Assembly: GCF_030766725.1 (NCBI RefSeq) | Contig: NZ_JARQWR010000010.1 | Span: 114,166 to 178,165, forward strand | DNA length: 64,000 bases | Source of the DNA: Flavobacterium aerium | Lineage (GTDB): Bacteria; Bacteroidota; Bacteroidia; Flavobacteriales; Flavobacteriaceae | Direction of reading: 5' to 3' | Part shown: positions 29,079-39,738 of the stretch, piece after piece | Numbering within the stretch: position 1 is the stretch's first letter | How the letters are laid out: every line of letters starts with the position of its first letter | Position numbers and translations under genes: made by a program | Notes under the pieces: model-generated | Told to the model about the DNA's origin: nothing | The model's database searches: none | The model's input: the letters and a program-made list of their open reading frames with translations, nothing else

Positions 29079-30014
29079 CTATTTCTCTTGCCCATTTAGA
29101 TTTGTTGGCTTTTTTATCTTCGGTTTTAATTCCATGTACTTTCCCCAAATATTATAGATAACTTGTTTGTCAAAATCTGTTAAAACTGGTTTTAAATCAT
29201 TCTGAATAAAATGCCTCTTGAAAGCAATAATAGCACTTTTCTCATCACTAATATCATATCCTATCATTTTCAAGGCATATATATAATTGAAATCTGCCGG
29301 CGTACTGGATAACACTTCATCACGCCAATATCCAAAATTACGTTTGGCTAACTTCTCCCATGGAAAAAAGGCGCTCGGATCTTGTTTACGTTTGGGTGAA
29401 AAATCACTGTGCCCTATGATATTGGCTTGTGGAATATTATATTTTTTTTGTAAACTATCCAATAAAACAATAACCGAACTTACTTGATTGTCTGTAAAAG
29501 CTTCGGATCCATTATTATCAATTTCAATCCCAATTGAACAGGAATTCATATCTTCAACATTTCCCCATTTTCCTTCCCCTGCATGCCATGTTCTAAGGTA
29601 ATCATTACACAAACGGTATACTTGACCATCTTTACAGATTAAATAATGACTACTCACTTCTCTCGACTCCATCGAAAATGCTTTTAAGGTTGCCCCACAA
29701 GAGCTTTGTGTAGTATGATGTAATACGACAAAATTAGGCTTCCGTAAATTAAAATTAACGGTGGGATACCACATACTAGGAACGATACTTGCAGAATCTC
29801 CAATAAGCAGAATTGGTTCTTCTTCTTTTATAATTTTACTATAATCTGTCGTTAATTTTTTATATATTTTTTCCCCTGGTGGTGGAACTACTCCATGATT
29901 TACCGTTTTACCAATACTTTTGGCTGACCCACAGGAGCTTATTAAAAAAGCAAGTATAAGCATTGCAAAAAACCTTGCAATTGTTCCATCTGTTTTTTTA
30001 TATATCAATTTCAT
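29079..30014 (-). CDS. N-acetylmuramoyl-L-alanine amidase, AmiD-like lipoprotein
   Basis: The product cleaves the lactyl-Ala bond of muropeptides at the outer membrane. From the ATG at 30014 (MKLIYKKTDG) it is 311 residues with a lipoprotein signal ending LISSCGS. An open frame runs 15 codons further upstream but a normal signal peptide begins here. The Amidase_2 domain shows the zinc ligands in VVLHHTTQSS, TWHAGEGKWG and NIIGHSDFSPKRKQDPS, the last also holding the catalytic Lys-x-Asp segment. A C-terminal helical domain (after about 230) resembles the AmiD PG-binding-like tail. It is adjacent to mpl and likely supplies anhydro-muropeptide breakdown. Confidence 0.88.
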   Translation of the reverse strand: MKLIYKKTDGTIARFFAMLILAFLISSCGSAKSIGKTVNHGVVPPPGEKIYKKLTTDYSKIIKEEEPILLIGDSASIVPSMWYPTVNFNLRKPNFVVLHHTTQSSCGATLKAFSMESREVSSHYLICKDGQVYRLCNDYLRTWHAGEGKWGNVEDMNSCSIGIEIDNNGSEAFTDNQVSSVIVLLDSLQKKYNIPQANIIGHSDFSPKRKQDPSAFFPWEKLAKRNFGYWRDEVLSSTPADFNYIYALKMIGYDISDEKSAIIAFKRHFIQNDLKPVLTDFDKQVIYNIWGKYMELKPKIKKPTNLNGQEK

Positions 30015-30107
30015 AATAGCTATTGTATTATAATCATTAAAACGATTATTTGAATCCATTTCATTTGTACATAAAAGTAGAAATAAAAAAATAAATCATC
30101 ACCAAAC

Positions 30108-30142
30108 AAAAAAGCCACCTCATTTTCATGAGATGGCTTTTA
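30108..30142 (-). terminator. Terminator of the S46 peptidase gene
   Basis: A 14-bp stem with one C-A mismatch (AAAAGCCACCTCAT / ATGAGATGGCTTTT, loop TTTC). On the minus strand it ends in T-rich sequence, directly downstream of the peptidase stop. Confidence 0.75.
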
Positions 30143-30164
30143 AATTTGAACTGCGTATATAAAC

Positions 30165-32315
30165 TTATTTTACGATTGTCAATTCATCAATAATGTGTTT
30201 TGCTCCTGCATATTTATCAATGATAAATAATACGTAACGGATGTCCACATTAATTGTACGTTGTAAATCTTTATCAAAAATAACATCTCCAGCCATAGCT
30301 TCAATGTTACCATCAAATGCAACACCAATTAATTCTCCTTTACCATTCAATACTGGTGAACCTGAGTTCCCTCCAGTAATATCGTTGTCAGTCAAGAAGT
30401 TTACTGGCATATAACCTGCTTTATCAGCATATTGTCCAAAATCTTTAGCGTCATTCAATTCAATTAATTTCTTAGGTAAATCGAACTCTTCATCGTTTGG
30501 CTTGTATTTAGCAATTGTACCTTGAAGTGTAGTATAGTTATTGATTTTAGCATCATTTCTTTTATCAGCTGGTAATGATCTTACTTTACCATATGTTAAA
30601 CGTAATGTACTGTTCGCATCTGGGTAGTATTTTGTATTTGGATTTGCCGTACGCATACCTTCTACTAACACTCTGAATGCTTTTGTAAAATCATTATCCA
30701 ATTGTGCTTGTTCTTCGCTTTTTGCTCTGTATCTGTTTAATAAATCTGTAGAGATTTTATATAAAGGATCATTTGCTAAAGTTTCAGCATTTGGATTTTT
30801 CATGAATGCTTCTAAAGTAGCTTTTGAAGCAAAAACACTTTTATCAAATGCACTGTTTACGTCTGCTGTAAAATCACCATTATTAGCTTTCGCTAATTCA
30901 GCGATATAAGGTGCTAATCCAGCTCCTTTTGCTTTTGCAGCATAAAGATTTAATTGTGCAGCTAATACATCTTTTTCCAATGGAGCATATAATCCACTGT
31001 ACATGTCTTCGATTTGTGCATTGATTTTAGGTAACATCGCTGCTTTTTGAGAATCACCTTGTTTCATGTAAGCTTCAATAGCACCACCTAATCTATATGG
31101 CATTGCTGCGTAGCTACTTGTACGTAATAATCCTGTTAAGTAATTATCATGACGTGCTTTCTCATTTGTTTTTGAATAGTAGTTATCAATTGTTGCGATA
31201 ACATTACCATACTTTTCTTTATTTTCTTTTTTGTTAGCCCATTTATTGAACTTCACTTCATTATTTTTCTTCGCTTTAGCCGTTTGATGTTTTGTTAAAG
31301 CATCAATCATACCTTGACGATTTTTCCAGTAGTTTGCAACTGAAGCATATTTTGAAGCATAATCAAGACGTACTTGAGTATCCTTGTCCATATGAACTTT
31401 CATTTTGTCCATTCCTACTTTTGAAGCTTCAACCCATGCAGGATATGCAAATTTTACATTTTGCTCAATTCCACCAGCTGGCATCCAACGGTTTGTTCTA
31501 CCTGGATAACCTAAAATCATTGCGAAGTCATTTTCTTGAACTCCTTTTAAGCTGATTGGTAAGTGGTGTTTTGGTTGTAATGGCACATTGTTTTCAGAAT
31601 ATTCAGCTGGATTACCATTTGCATCAGAATATACTCTGAACATAGAGAAATCTCCTGTATGACGTGGCCATTCCCAGTTGTCTGTATCTCCACCAAATTT
31701 ACCAATACTACTTGGTGGTGTTCCTACTAAACGAACATCTGTATAATCTTGATAAACGAAATAGTAATATTCATTTCCATTGAAGAAAGGACGAACAGAA
31801 ACAGTATATTTTCCACCTTCGTTATTTTCTTTTTCAATTAATGCAATTTCTTGATTAATTGCTTTTTCTCTTTCAGCTTCTGACATTTTATCATTTACCT
31901 TTCCTAAAATTCTTTTAGAAACGTCGTCCATTCTTACGAAGAAACGAACTGATAATTGTTTTGGTTTTAATTCTGCTTTTCTATTTGAAGCCCAGAAACC
32001 ATTCGTCAAATAATCGGCTTGTGGAGTAGAAAGTTCCGCAATTGCATCGTAACCACAGTGATGATTTGTTAAAACTAAACCATCTTTAGAAATAATTTCT
32101 GCTGTACATCCTCCATTGAATTGAACGATAGCATCTTTAATACTTGAATGGTTAATACTATAAATTTCTTCTGAAGTTAATTGAAGACCCATTTTTTGCA
32201 TATCTCTATGGTTAAGTCTTTCAATAAACATCAAGAACCACATCCCCTCATCTGCTTTTACACTTGCTGGAACAAGTAGTACAAGAGCGATTAAGGATAA
32301 AATAATTTTTTTCAT
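30165..32315 (-). CDS. S46-family dipeptidyl-peptidase, predicted DPP7 specificity
   Basis: S46 enzymes release N-terminal dipeptides in the periplasm. The 716-residue protein has a signal peptide ending SVKA, then DEGMWFLMF, the usual S46 N-terminus. The catalytic His lies in GLVLTNHHCGYDAIAELST (about residue 86), the Asp region in GGDTDNWEWPRHTGDFSMFR (about 205-224), and the Ser in DITGGNSGSPVLNGKGELIG (about 650). The residue 18 positions after the catalytic Ser is Gly (in VAFDGNIEAM). In the characterised pair, DPP11 has Arg here (Asp/Glu at P1) and DPP7 has Gly (hydrophobic or broad P1), so DPP7-type activity is predicted. Single gene with its own terminator. Confidence 0.92.
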   Translation of the reverse strand: MKKIILSLIALVLLVPASVKADEGMWFLMFIERLNHRDMQKMGLQLTSEEIYSINHSSIKDAIVQFNGGCTAEIISKDGLVLTNHHCGYDAIAELSTPQADYLTNGFWASNRKAELKPKQLSVRFFVRMDDVSKRILGKVNDKMSEAEREKAINQEIALIEKENNEGGKYTVSVRPFFNGNEYYYFVYQDYTDVRLVGTPPSSIGKFGGDTDNWEWPRHTGDFSMFRVYSDANGNPAEYSENNVPLQPKHHLPISLKGVQENDFAMILGYPGRTNRWMPAGGIEQNVKFAYPAWVEASKVGMDKMKVHMDKDTQVRLDYASKYASVANYWKNRQGMIDALTKHQTAKAKKNNEVKFNKWANKKENKEKYGNVIATIDNYYSKTNEKARHDNYLTGLLRTSSYAAMPYRLGGAIEAYMKQGDSQKAAMLPKINAQIEDMYSGLYAPLEKDVLAAQLNLYAAKAKGAGLAPYIAELAKANNGDFTADVNSAFDKSVFASKATLEAFMKNPNAETLANDPLYKISTDLLNRYRAKSEEQAQLDNDFTKAFRVLVEGMRTANPNTKYYPDANSTLRLTYGKVRSLPADKRNDAKINNYTTLQGTIAKYKPNDEEFDLPKKLIELNDAKDFGQYADKAGYMPVNFLTDNDITGGNSGSPVLNGKGELIGVAFDGNIEAMAGDVIFDKDLQRTINVDIRYVLFIIDKYAGAKHIIDELTIVK

Positions 32316-32493
32316 ATTTAATAGTTTGTTATTTTTTGAATTGCGAATATACTTTTTTTTAAGAATCCACTAAAATTAATAGTTTACAAAAAGATAATAT
32401 TAAGAGCAATTTTAACTTTTGATATATCATATTGAAAGAAATGCGCTATAAATCACCAAATACTCTCTATTAATCGTAGCTATTGGATATAAA

Positions 32494-32523
32494 AAAACCA
32501 GTAAAGTTTCCTAAACTGGTTTT
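32494..32523 (-). terminator. Terminator of the hpt-adk-obgE operon
   Basis: AAAACCAGT ... ACTGGTTTT with an 11-nt inner region that can itself pair (AGTTT/AAACT). On the minus strand it is followed by a T-run. It lies 25 nt past the obgE stop. Confidence 0.75.
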
Positions 32524-32548
32524 CTAAAGATCTTAATTCTCATTAAGA

Positions 32549-33550
32549 TTATTCATTAAGCATTTGCCATAATTTATCTTTCAATTCTGTTAACCCTTGT
32601 TGGGCTACAGAAGAAATAAACAGGTAAGGTATCCCTTTAAAAGCAACATCCAATTCTACTTTTAATTCTGCTTTTAATTCATCATCCAACATATCACATT
32701 TCGAAACGACAACTACACGTTCTTTATCCAACATTTCTGGATTGTATTTCGTCAATTCATTCAAAAGGATATCATATTCTTCCTTAACACTTGGTGCATC
32801 AGCTGGAATAAGGAACAATAATGTTGAATTACGTTCAATATGTCTTAAGAAATAATGTCCTAATCCTTTTCCTTCCGCAGCTCCTTCAATAATCCCAGGA
32901 ATATCTGCAATTACAAAAGACTGAAAATCGCGGTAAGCAACAATTCCTAAGTTTGGTTTTAAAGTTGTAAATGGATAATCTGCAATTTTTGGTTTTGCAG
33001 AAGTTAAAACTGACAATAGAGTTGATTTTCCTGCATTAGGAAATCCAACTAATCCCACATCCGCCAAAACTTTTAATTCCAAAATAACATCTACTTCTTC
33101 CGCAGGTAAACCAGGTTGAGAATAACGTGGCGTTTGATTTGTAGAAGATCTAAAGTGCCAGTTTCCTAAACCACCTTTTCCACCTTTTGCTACAATTCTC
33201 TCTTCCCCATCTTCTGTTATTTCAAATAAAATTTCATTCGTTTCTTTATCTCGAACTACAGTACCTAATGGTACTTCAATGTATTTGTCTTCTCCATCTG
33301 CTCCAGTACTTCTACCTCCAGAACCATCTCCACCATGACCAGCTTTGATGTGTCTTGCAAATTTCAAGTGAAATAAGGTCCACAAACCTTTATTTCCTTT
33401 TAAATAAACGTGCCCACCACGTCCTCCATCTCCTCCATCAGGACCACCTTTTTCAATAAATTTTTCACGGTGTAAATGTGTTGATCCTTTACCGCCTTTA
33501 CCGGAAGAAACATATATTTTTACGTAATCTACAAAATTCCCTTCTGTCAT
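32549..33550 (-). CDS. obgE: Obg GTPase (CgtA/ObgE)
   Basis: Obg is an essential ribosome-associated GTPase in 50S maturation and stress control. The 333-residue protein has the glycine-rich Obg fold ([20 protein letters not shown] near residue 24), P-loop [15 protein letters not shown] near residue 167, switch [31 protein letters not shown], and NKxD-like VVVSKCDM near residue 285. It lacks the C-terminal OCT extension, as in many Bacteroidota. It is the last gene of the operon starting at hpt. Confidence 0.96.
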   Translation of the reverse strand: MTEGNFVDYVKIYVSSGKGGKGSTHLHREKFIEKGGPDGGDGGRGGHVYLKGNKGLWTLFHLKFARHIKAGHGGDGSGGRSTGADGEDKYIEVPLGTVVRDKETNEILFEITEDGEERIVAKGGKGGLGNWHFRSSTNQTPRYSQPGLPAEEVDVILELKVLADVGLVGFPNAGKSTLLSVLTSAKPKIADYPFTTLKPNLGIVAYRDFQSFVIADIPGIIEGAAEGKGLGHYFLRHIERNSTLLFLIPADAPSVKEEYDILLNELTKYNPEMLDKERVVVVSKCDMLDDELKAELKVELDVAFKGIPYLFISSVAQQGLTELKDKLWQMLNE

Positions 33551-33661
33551 CTTTTCTTCTATTTTTAGAATTTGTTTCCCAACTGCTCACTGCCCTTGAC
33601 TCACAAACTCAATCTCTTTTTGTCTTATTTCCTAATCTAAGTTTATCTTCTATTGCACCTC

Positions 33662-34117
33662 TTATAATGTGCCAATCTTTACATCCAGTAATCTAAATTT
33701 CTCTTGCTCTGTCAAAGTAACCCAATTGGTATATGTAATTGGTTTTACTTCAACTTCTATAACTTCTGATGGTGTTTTAAAATCCCATGCATCCATATTC
33801 TGACTCTTACATAACGGACAAGGTGGGTGTGTACCTATTTCAAAACTATTACCCACTTGATCTCTATCACAGGTTAACGAACCATATATTTTCTGAAGCA
33901 AATTTGAACAATTCAAAGAACTCATTCCTAAAGTTTTAGGGTGAGTCCATAATAAATCCTCAACCTCTTTATAAACTACATCTTCAATTGCATTTAAATA
34001 CGCTACATTTCCCTGTTTTGACCATAACAAAAACTCACCGTATGCCTCCCTAAATAATGGTGCATCAAAAGTATGTAAACAGTCTGCACATTGGTATGTT
34101 GCAAGTCCTAATTTCAT
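33662..34117 (-). CDS. Uncharacterised protein with two CxxC zinc-ribbon-like pairs
   Basis: I do not recognise this 151-residue cytoplasmic protein. It has an N-terminal CxxC in TYQCADCLHTF and a second in THPPCPLCKSQNMDAW, about 90 residues apart, which could together bind zinc. The part between is helical with a WTHPKTLGMSS segment. It is 13 nt downstream of the CNNM-family gene and 112 nt before obgE. The context suggests co-expression but not function. The protein has no signal peptide or membrane helix. Confidence 0.7.
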   Translation of the reverse strand: MKLGLATYQCADCLHTFDAPLFREAYGEFLLWSKQGNVAYLNAIEDVVYKEVEDLLWTHPKTLGMSSLNCSNLLQKIYGSLTCDRDQVGNSFEIGTHPPCPLCKSQNMDAWDFKTPSEVIEVEVKPITYTNWVTLTEQEKFRLLDVKIGTL

Positions 34118-34129
34118 AGCTACTTTACT

Positions 34130-35404
34130 TTATTCTTGCAGCGACTTTACTAAAACTTTATCAATTTTTACGCCATCCATATCGATCACTTCCAATTCAA
34201 ATTGATTCCACTTCAACTTTTGTCCTTCTTTAGGAATATAGGATAGCTCCGTCATAATTAAACCACTTACGGTAGTTACATCATAATCATTTATCAATTC
34301 ATCTAGCTCAAAGAACGTTAAGAAATCATGTAATGAATAATGACCATCTACTAACCAAGTTCCATCTTCACGAGCCACTAATTTAAAGTCTTCTTTATAG
34401 AAATCTGATGCATCACCAACTAGCGCTTCTAGAATATCATTCAATGTGATAATCCCTTGAAAAACACCGTACTCATCTGATACAAAAGCATAATGAATAC
34501 CACTATTCTTGAAGTTCTCTAAAGCTTTATAGGCTGTTGTTTGCTCCATAATAAAAGGAGCTTCTGTAATAATTGTTTCTAAACTAAAATGTTCATCATC
34601 AATATGTGAAAAAATACTTTTTAAGTTTACAACACCTACAATATCATCATAGTTCTTGCTATACACTGGATAAACCGAATGCATCTCTTGTTGTAATATT
34701 GTTTTTATCTCACTTCTACCTGCATTCAATGGCAAAAACACAACCGATTTACGGTGTGTCATCAAAGAGTTTACTTTACGGTCACCAATATGAAAAACAC
34801 GTTCCACAATATCTTGTTCAATTTCTTGAACTTCACCACCTTCAGTTCCTTCTTTAATAATTGCTTTGATTTCTTCTTCGGTTACCTTACCATCTGCTGA
34901 AGGTTTTATTTTGAATATCTTCAATAAAAACTCGGTTGAATGGGTCAATAACCATATAAAAGGCGCTGTTATAATAGAAATAACACGCATTGGTACTGCT
35001 ACCGTTTTCGCTATAGTTTCTGGATAGGTCAACCCGATTCTTTTAGGCACTAATTCTCCTAATACTAAAGAGAAAAAAGTAAGAATCACTACGATTACAC
35101 CAACACTAATTGTATGAGCATAAGGTTTTAAGGCTTCATATTGGGTTACATAGGCTGCCAAATCTGACGTTAATGTATCTCCACTGAATATACCGGTTAA
35201 AATACCAATTAAGGTAATTCCTATTTGTACTGTTGAAAGAAATTTATTTGGAGAATTTGCTAGCTCTAATGCTGTTTTTGCACTGGCATTACCTTTTTTA
35301 GCAGCATTTTCTAATCTATTCTTTCGCGCAGAAATCAATGCGATTTCTGACATGGAAAAAACACCATTTAATAAAATTAAAAAAAATATTATTGCAATTT
35401 CCAT
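34130..35404 (-). CDS. CNNM/HlyC-CorC family membrane protein
   Basis: The 424-residue protein has the three-part layout of the family: an N-terminal CNNM (DUF21) transmembrane domain (about 1-190, with MSEIALISARKNRLENAAKK), a pair of CBS domains (about 205-335, including MTHRKSVVFLPLNAGRSEI and FQGIITLNDILEALVGD), and a C-terminal CorC_HlyC domain (EDGTWLVDGHYSLHDFLTFF to the end). Members export magnesium/cobalt or regulate cation flux; haemolysis is a historical name. It lies 28 nt downstream of adk. Confidence 0.9.
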   Translation of the reverse strand: MEIAIIFFLILLNGVFSMSEIALISARKNRLENAAKKGNASAKTALELANSPNKFLSTVQIGITLIGILTGIFSGDTLTSDLAAYVTQYEALKPYAHTISVGVIVVILTFFSLVLGELVPKRIGLTYPETIAKTVAVPMRVISIITAPFIWLLTHSTEFLLKIFKIKPSADGKVTEEEIKAIIKEGTEGGEVQEIEQDIVERVFHIGDRKVNSLMTHRKSVVFLPLNAGRSEIKTILQQEMHSVYPVYSKNYDDIVGVVNLKSIFSHIDDEHFSLETIITEAPFIMEQTTAYKALENFKNSGIHYAFVSDEYGVFQGIITLNDILEALVGDASDFYKEDFKLVAREDGTWLVDGHYSLHDFLTFFELDELINDYDVTTVSGLIMTELSYIPKEGQKLKWNQFELEVIDMDGVKIDKVLVKSLQE

Positions 35405-35432
35405 AGGTTGATTAAAATGTAATAGCGATCAA

Positions 35433-36005
35433 TTATAGACTTTCTATTACAGTGCTTAAACGCTCCGTAATCTCAGCTATAGAACCAATCCCATTCACAG
35501 GATGAAATATATTTTCTTTTTGATAATACGCAATTAACGGCGCTGTTTTTTCATTATATTCTTGGTAACGATGTCTGATTTTTTCTTCATCTTGATCGTC
35601 AATTCTACCACTTGTTTTTCCTCTTTCCAATAGTCTTTGGATTAGTACCTCATCATCTGCTTCCAAAGCAATTGTTGCCGTAACACTCCATCCTTTGGTT
35701 GCTAAAAACGCATCCAATGCATCTGCCTGAGCAATTGTTCTTGGAAATCCGTCGAATAAAAACCCATTGGTATTTATATGTTTTTCCACCTCATCCTGCA
35801 ACATTTTTATCGTCAATTCATCAGGAACTAATTCACCATTATCCATAAAGGTTTTCGCCTTTTTCCCTAATTCAGTGTCATTTTTCAAATTAAAACGAAA
35901 AACATCTCCTGTAGAAATATGTGTAAGGTTGTACTTTTCTTTCAAAAATTCAGCTTGAGTTCCTTTTCCAGCACCTGGCTTTCCAAATAATACAATATTA
36001 ATCAT
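35433..36005 (-). CDS. adk: Adenylate kinase
   Basis: Converts ATP and AMP to two ADP. The 190-residue protein has P-loop LFGKPGAGKGTQAEFLKEKY near residue 5, AMP-binding THISTGDVFRFNLK and GFLFDGFPRTIAQADAL, and the short LID (RLLERGKTSGRIDDQDEEKI) without zinc cysteines. Length is that of the short-type enzyme. It sits 17 nt after hpt in a purine-salvage pair. Confidence 0.96.
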   Translation of the reverse strand: MINIVLFGKPGAGKGTQAEFLKEKYNLTHISTGDVFRFNLKNDTELGKKAKTFMDNGELVPDELTIKMLQDEVEKHINTNGFLFDGFPRTIAQADALDAFLATKGWSVTATIALEADDEVLIQRLLERGKTSGRIDDQDEEKIRHRYQEYNEKTAPLIAYYQKENIFHPVNGIGSIAEITERLSTVIESL

Positions 36006-36022
36006 GTGTAGTGTTGAGTGGT

Positions 36023-36550
36023 TTATTTTAATTGGTAAATTTCTGGTAAATTTCTCCCTAGCCCATCATAGTCTAGACCGTAGCCCACGATGAATTTATT
36101 TGGGATTTCAATACCAATATAATCTATTTTTATATCTTTTTTATATGCTTCTGGTTTAAAGAATAAAGTTGCAATTTTCAGCTCTTTTACCTTTTGTTGC
36201 TCAAACATTTGTTTTAACTCTACCAAAGTAGTTCCTGTATCTACAATGTCTTCAATAATTACAACGGTACGACCTGTTAAATCCTGATTTAATCCGATTA
36301 GTTGTTTCACTTCGTGTGTTGTAGAAGTACCTTCGTAAGAAGCTAGTTTTATAAAACTTACTTCACATGGTTTTGGGTAATGTTTCATAAAATCTGAAAC
36401 TACCATAAAAGCACCGTTTAAAACGCCTACAAAAATAGGGGTTTCATCACCCATATTTTCAGCCACTTGTTGTGCCATTCTCGCTATTGCTGCATCAATT
36501 TCTGTCGCAGCGATAAACGGAACGAATTGTTTATCGTGAATCTGAATCAC
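36023..36550 (-). CDS. hpt: Hypoxanthine phosphoribosyltransferase
   Basis: Salvages hypoxanthine/guanine to IMP/GMP with PRPP. The 175-residue protein has the PRTase PRPP loop TVVIIEDIVDTGTTLVEL near residue 95 and GVLNGAFMVVSDFMKHYP near the N-terminus. The first codon is GTG at 36550; the next in-frame ATG is 24 codons later and would remove part of the domain. A promoter box lies 24 nt upstream. First gene of the hpt-adk-CNNM-ribbon-obgE operon. Confidence 0.93.
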   Translation of the reverse strand: MIQIHDKQFVPFIAATEIDAAIARMAQQVAENMGDETPIFVGVLNGAFMVVSDFMKHYPKPCEVSFIKLASYEGTSTTHEVKQLIGLNQDLTGRTVVIIEDIVDTGTTLVELKQMFEQQKVKELKIATLFFKPEAYKKDIKIDYIGIEIPNKFIVGYGLDYDGLGRNLPEIYQLK

Positions 36551-36855
36551 CTGATTATTTATTTAAATTTTGGCAAATATACTGAATTAGAATTGAGAAG
36601 TTGGCATGCATCATTGAGATATTCGCTTCATAATAATCCTAAAGAATATATTTTCCCTCTAAAAAAATAAAAAAATCAAAGCAATACAATATTTTTATGT
36701 TAAAAAACACTTATTTCAATCAATTTACATTTATTACGAATTAAAAATTCATTAAACTTGTTAATGAGAATGTTACCTTATTTTTTGTTCTTAAAAAGAA
36801 AAAATAATCAGAAAAACAGATTCGTTAAAAAAGTATTCTACTTCAAGAAATACAT
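36551..36855. other. Non-coding gap between hpt and the thiamin operon
   Basis: Very AT-rich, no credible gene. It holds the divergent promoters of hpt (minus) and the thi operon (plus). An inverted repeat TCATTAA-ACTTG-TTAATGA lies at 36749-36767 and could be an operator, but nothing else supports that. Confidence 0.5.
36574..36581 (-). promoter_or_regulatory. -7 box of the hpt operon
   Basis: The minus strand reads TATATTTG, an exact TAnnTTTG match, 23-24 nt before the GTG start of hpt. No clear -33 TTTG was found at 17-23 nt. Confidence 0.55.
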
Positions 36856-36863
36856 TATATTTG
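36856..36863 (+). promoter_or_regulatory. -7 box of the thiamin operon
   Basis: TATATTTG, an exact consensus match, ends 10 nt before the first conserved base of the TPP riboswitch. The transcript would therefore start just ahead of the aptamer, as expected. Confidence 0.7.
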
Positions 36864-36873
36864 CGACATAAAC

Positions 36874-36945
36874 TTTAGGGGTGCTTGATAAAAGCTGAGA
36901 TAATACCCTTTGAACCTGATCTGGATAATACCAGCGAAGGGAAAA
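36874..36945 (+). promoter_or_regulatory. TPP riboswitch (THI element)
   Basis: The conserved thi-box pieces are all present in order: AGGGGTGC (36877-36884), GCTGAGA with the following ATAATACCCTT (36894-36910), TGAACCTGATCTGGATAATA and CCAGCGAAGGGAAAAG up to 36946. P1 pairs the first TTTAGGGG-side with the closing strand, and the CTGGATAATACCAG helix is intact. It precedes thiS-thiC and should lower expression when thiamin pyrophosphate is abundant. Confidence 0.97.
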
Positions 36946-37016
36946 GATTGGATACTTACCTACATAAATGAACTGCATTTTCATGCCGTTTATTCTATGT
37001 ATTTATTTTGTTATCC

Positions 37017-37050
37017 GTGCATACACTTTATGCACTCCTATGGTTTTTTT
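37017..37050 (+). terminator. Candidate attenuator of the TPP riboswitch
   Basis: GTGCATA-CACTT-TATGCAC forms a 7-bp stem, followed after 8 nt by seven T (37044-37050), just upstream of thiS. The U-run is not directly next to the stem, so it is a weaker terminator than others here. It is the only visible expression platform between the aptamer and thiS. Initiation control cannot be excluded. Confidence 0.5.
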
Positions 37051-37072
37051 ATCTATTTAAAATTAAAGAAAG

Positions 37073-37282
37073 ATGAAGAAAATCAAGGTACAGGTTAACA
37101 ACGATGTCTTAGACATTGATTCAAACTCCACCATTTACGATTTATTACAAAAGCTTGGAATTACTCCAAAAGGTATTGCTATTGCTATTAATCAACAGAT
37201 TATTCCAGACAAGCAATGGTCCTCCCATACCCTTTTGTCAAATCAAGAGATTCTCATCATTCAAGCAACGCAAGGCGGTTAA
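37073..37282 (+). CDS. thiS: Sulfur carrier protein ThiS
   Basis: ThiS is the ubiquitin-like carrier whose C-terminal thiocarboxylate gives the sulfur of the thiazole ring. The 69-residue product starts MKKIKVQVNNDVLDIDSNST and ends QATQGG, with the required terminal Gly-Gly. It is the first gene after the TPP riboswitch and is activated by the ThiF-like protein at the other end of the operon. Confidence 0.94.
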   Translation: MKKIKVQVNNDVLDIDSNSTIYDLLQKLGITPKGIAIAINQQIIPDKQWSSHTLLSNQEILIIQATQGG

Positions 37283-37300
37283 TGCAACTCTAACAACTAA

Positions 37301-39165
<1,865 letters not shown>

Positions 39166-39166
<1 letters not shown>

Positions 39167-39738
39167 TGAACTATTTGATCATGACTAGCGAGCAGGAAAT
39201 AGAAAATGAAATTTCAATCATCCATCGATTGTTTGAAGAAGGATTGTCGGTTTTACACATTCGTAAACCTCATCTTTCTCAATCATCTTATGCAACGTTT
39301 ATTTCAAAAATTGACTCTCAGTTTCACAGACAATTAATGATACACAGTCATCATCAATTGCAAAATCAATTTGATTTAAGAGGGCTTCATTTTCCTGCTG
39401 CACAACATGATTTTATTATAAAAGAAAAAAAACCTTCTTTTATAATTAGTACTTCCTTCCATTCTGTAAACGAAATTATAGAAGCCCAAGACCTCCCGAT
39501 AGATTATGCATTTCTGAGCCCCATCTTTAATAGCATTAGTAAACTGGGATATACTGGGCAAAATTTCAATATTTCGTCTTTAGCAACGATTTTTCCCATA
39601 GTTGCTTTAGGAGGAATTGACATACAGAATAGTAAACAATTGACATCCCTTGGCTTTGATAGAGCTGCCTTACTCGGCTACATCTGGAGGAATGAAAATC
39701 CTGTTGAAGCTTTTAAAAAAATAAAAAATGGAGCATAG
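39166..39738 (+). CDS. TenI-like thiazole tautomerase / ThiE paralogue
   Basis: This 190-residue TIM-barrel protein belongs to the ThiE/TenI family but is degenerate compared with the true ThiE encoded at 40480. The pyrophosphate/pyrimidine motif QLRxK is replaced by LHIRKPHLSQ, and the NDxxx...DGVHxGxxD region by HSHHQLQNQFDLRGLHFPAA. AFLSPIFNSISKLGY and ALGGIDIQNS retain the barrel fold. In B. subtilis TenI, such a paralogue aromatises the ThiG product rather than joining rings. That role is inferred here from the missing ThiE residues and the operon position. It overlaps thiD by 11 nt. Confidence 0.75.

Noticed and set aside
36969..37058. Short frame between the TPP riboswitch and thiS
   Set aside because: It lies inside the expression platform, including the attenuator hairpin, and lacks a recognisable protein.
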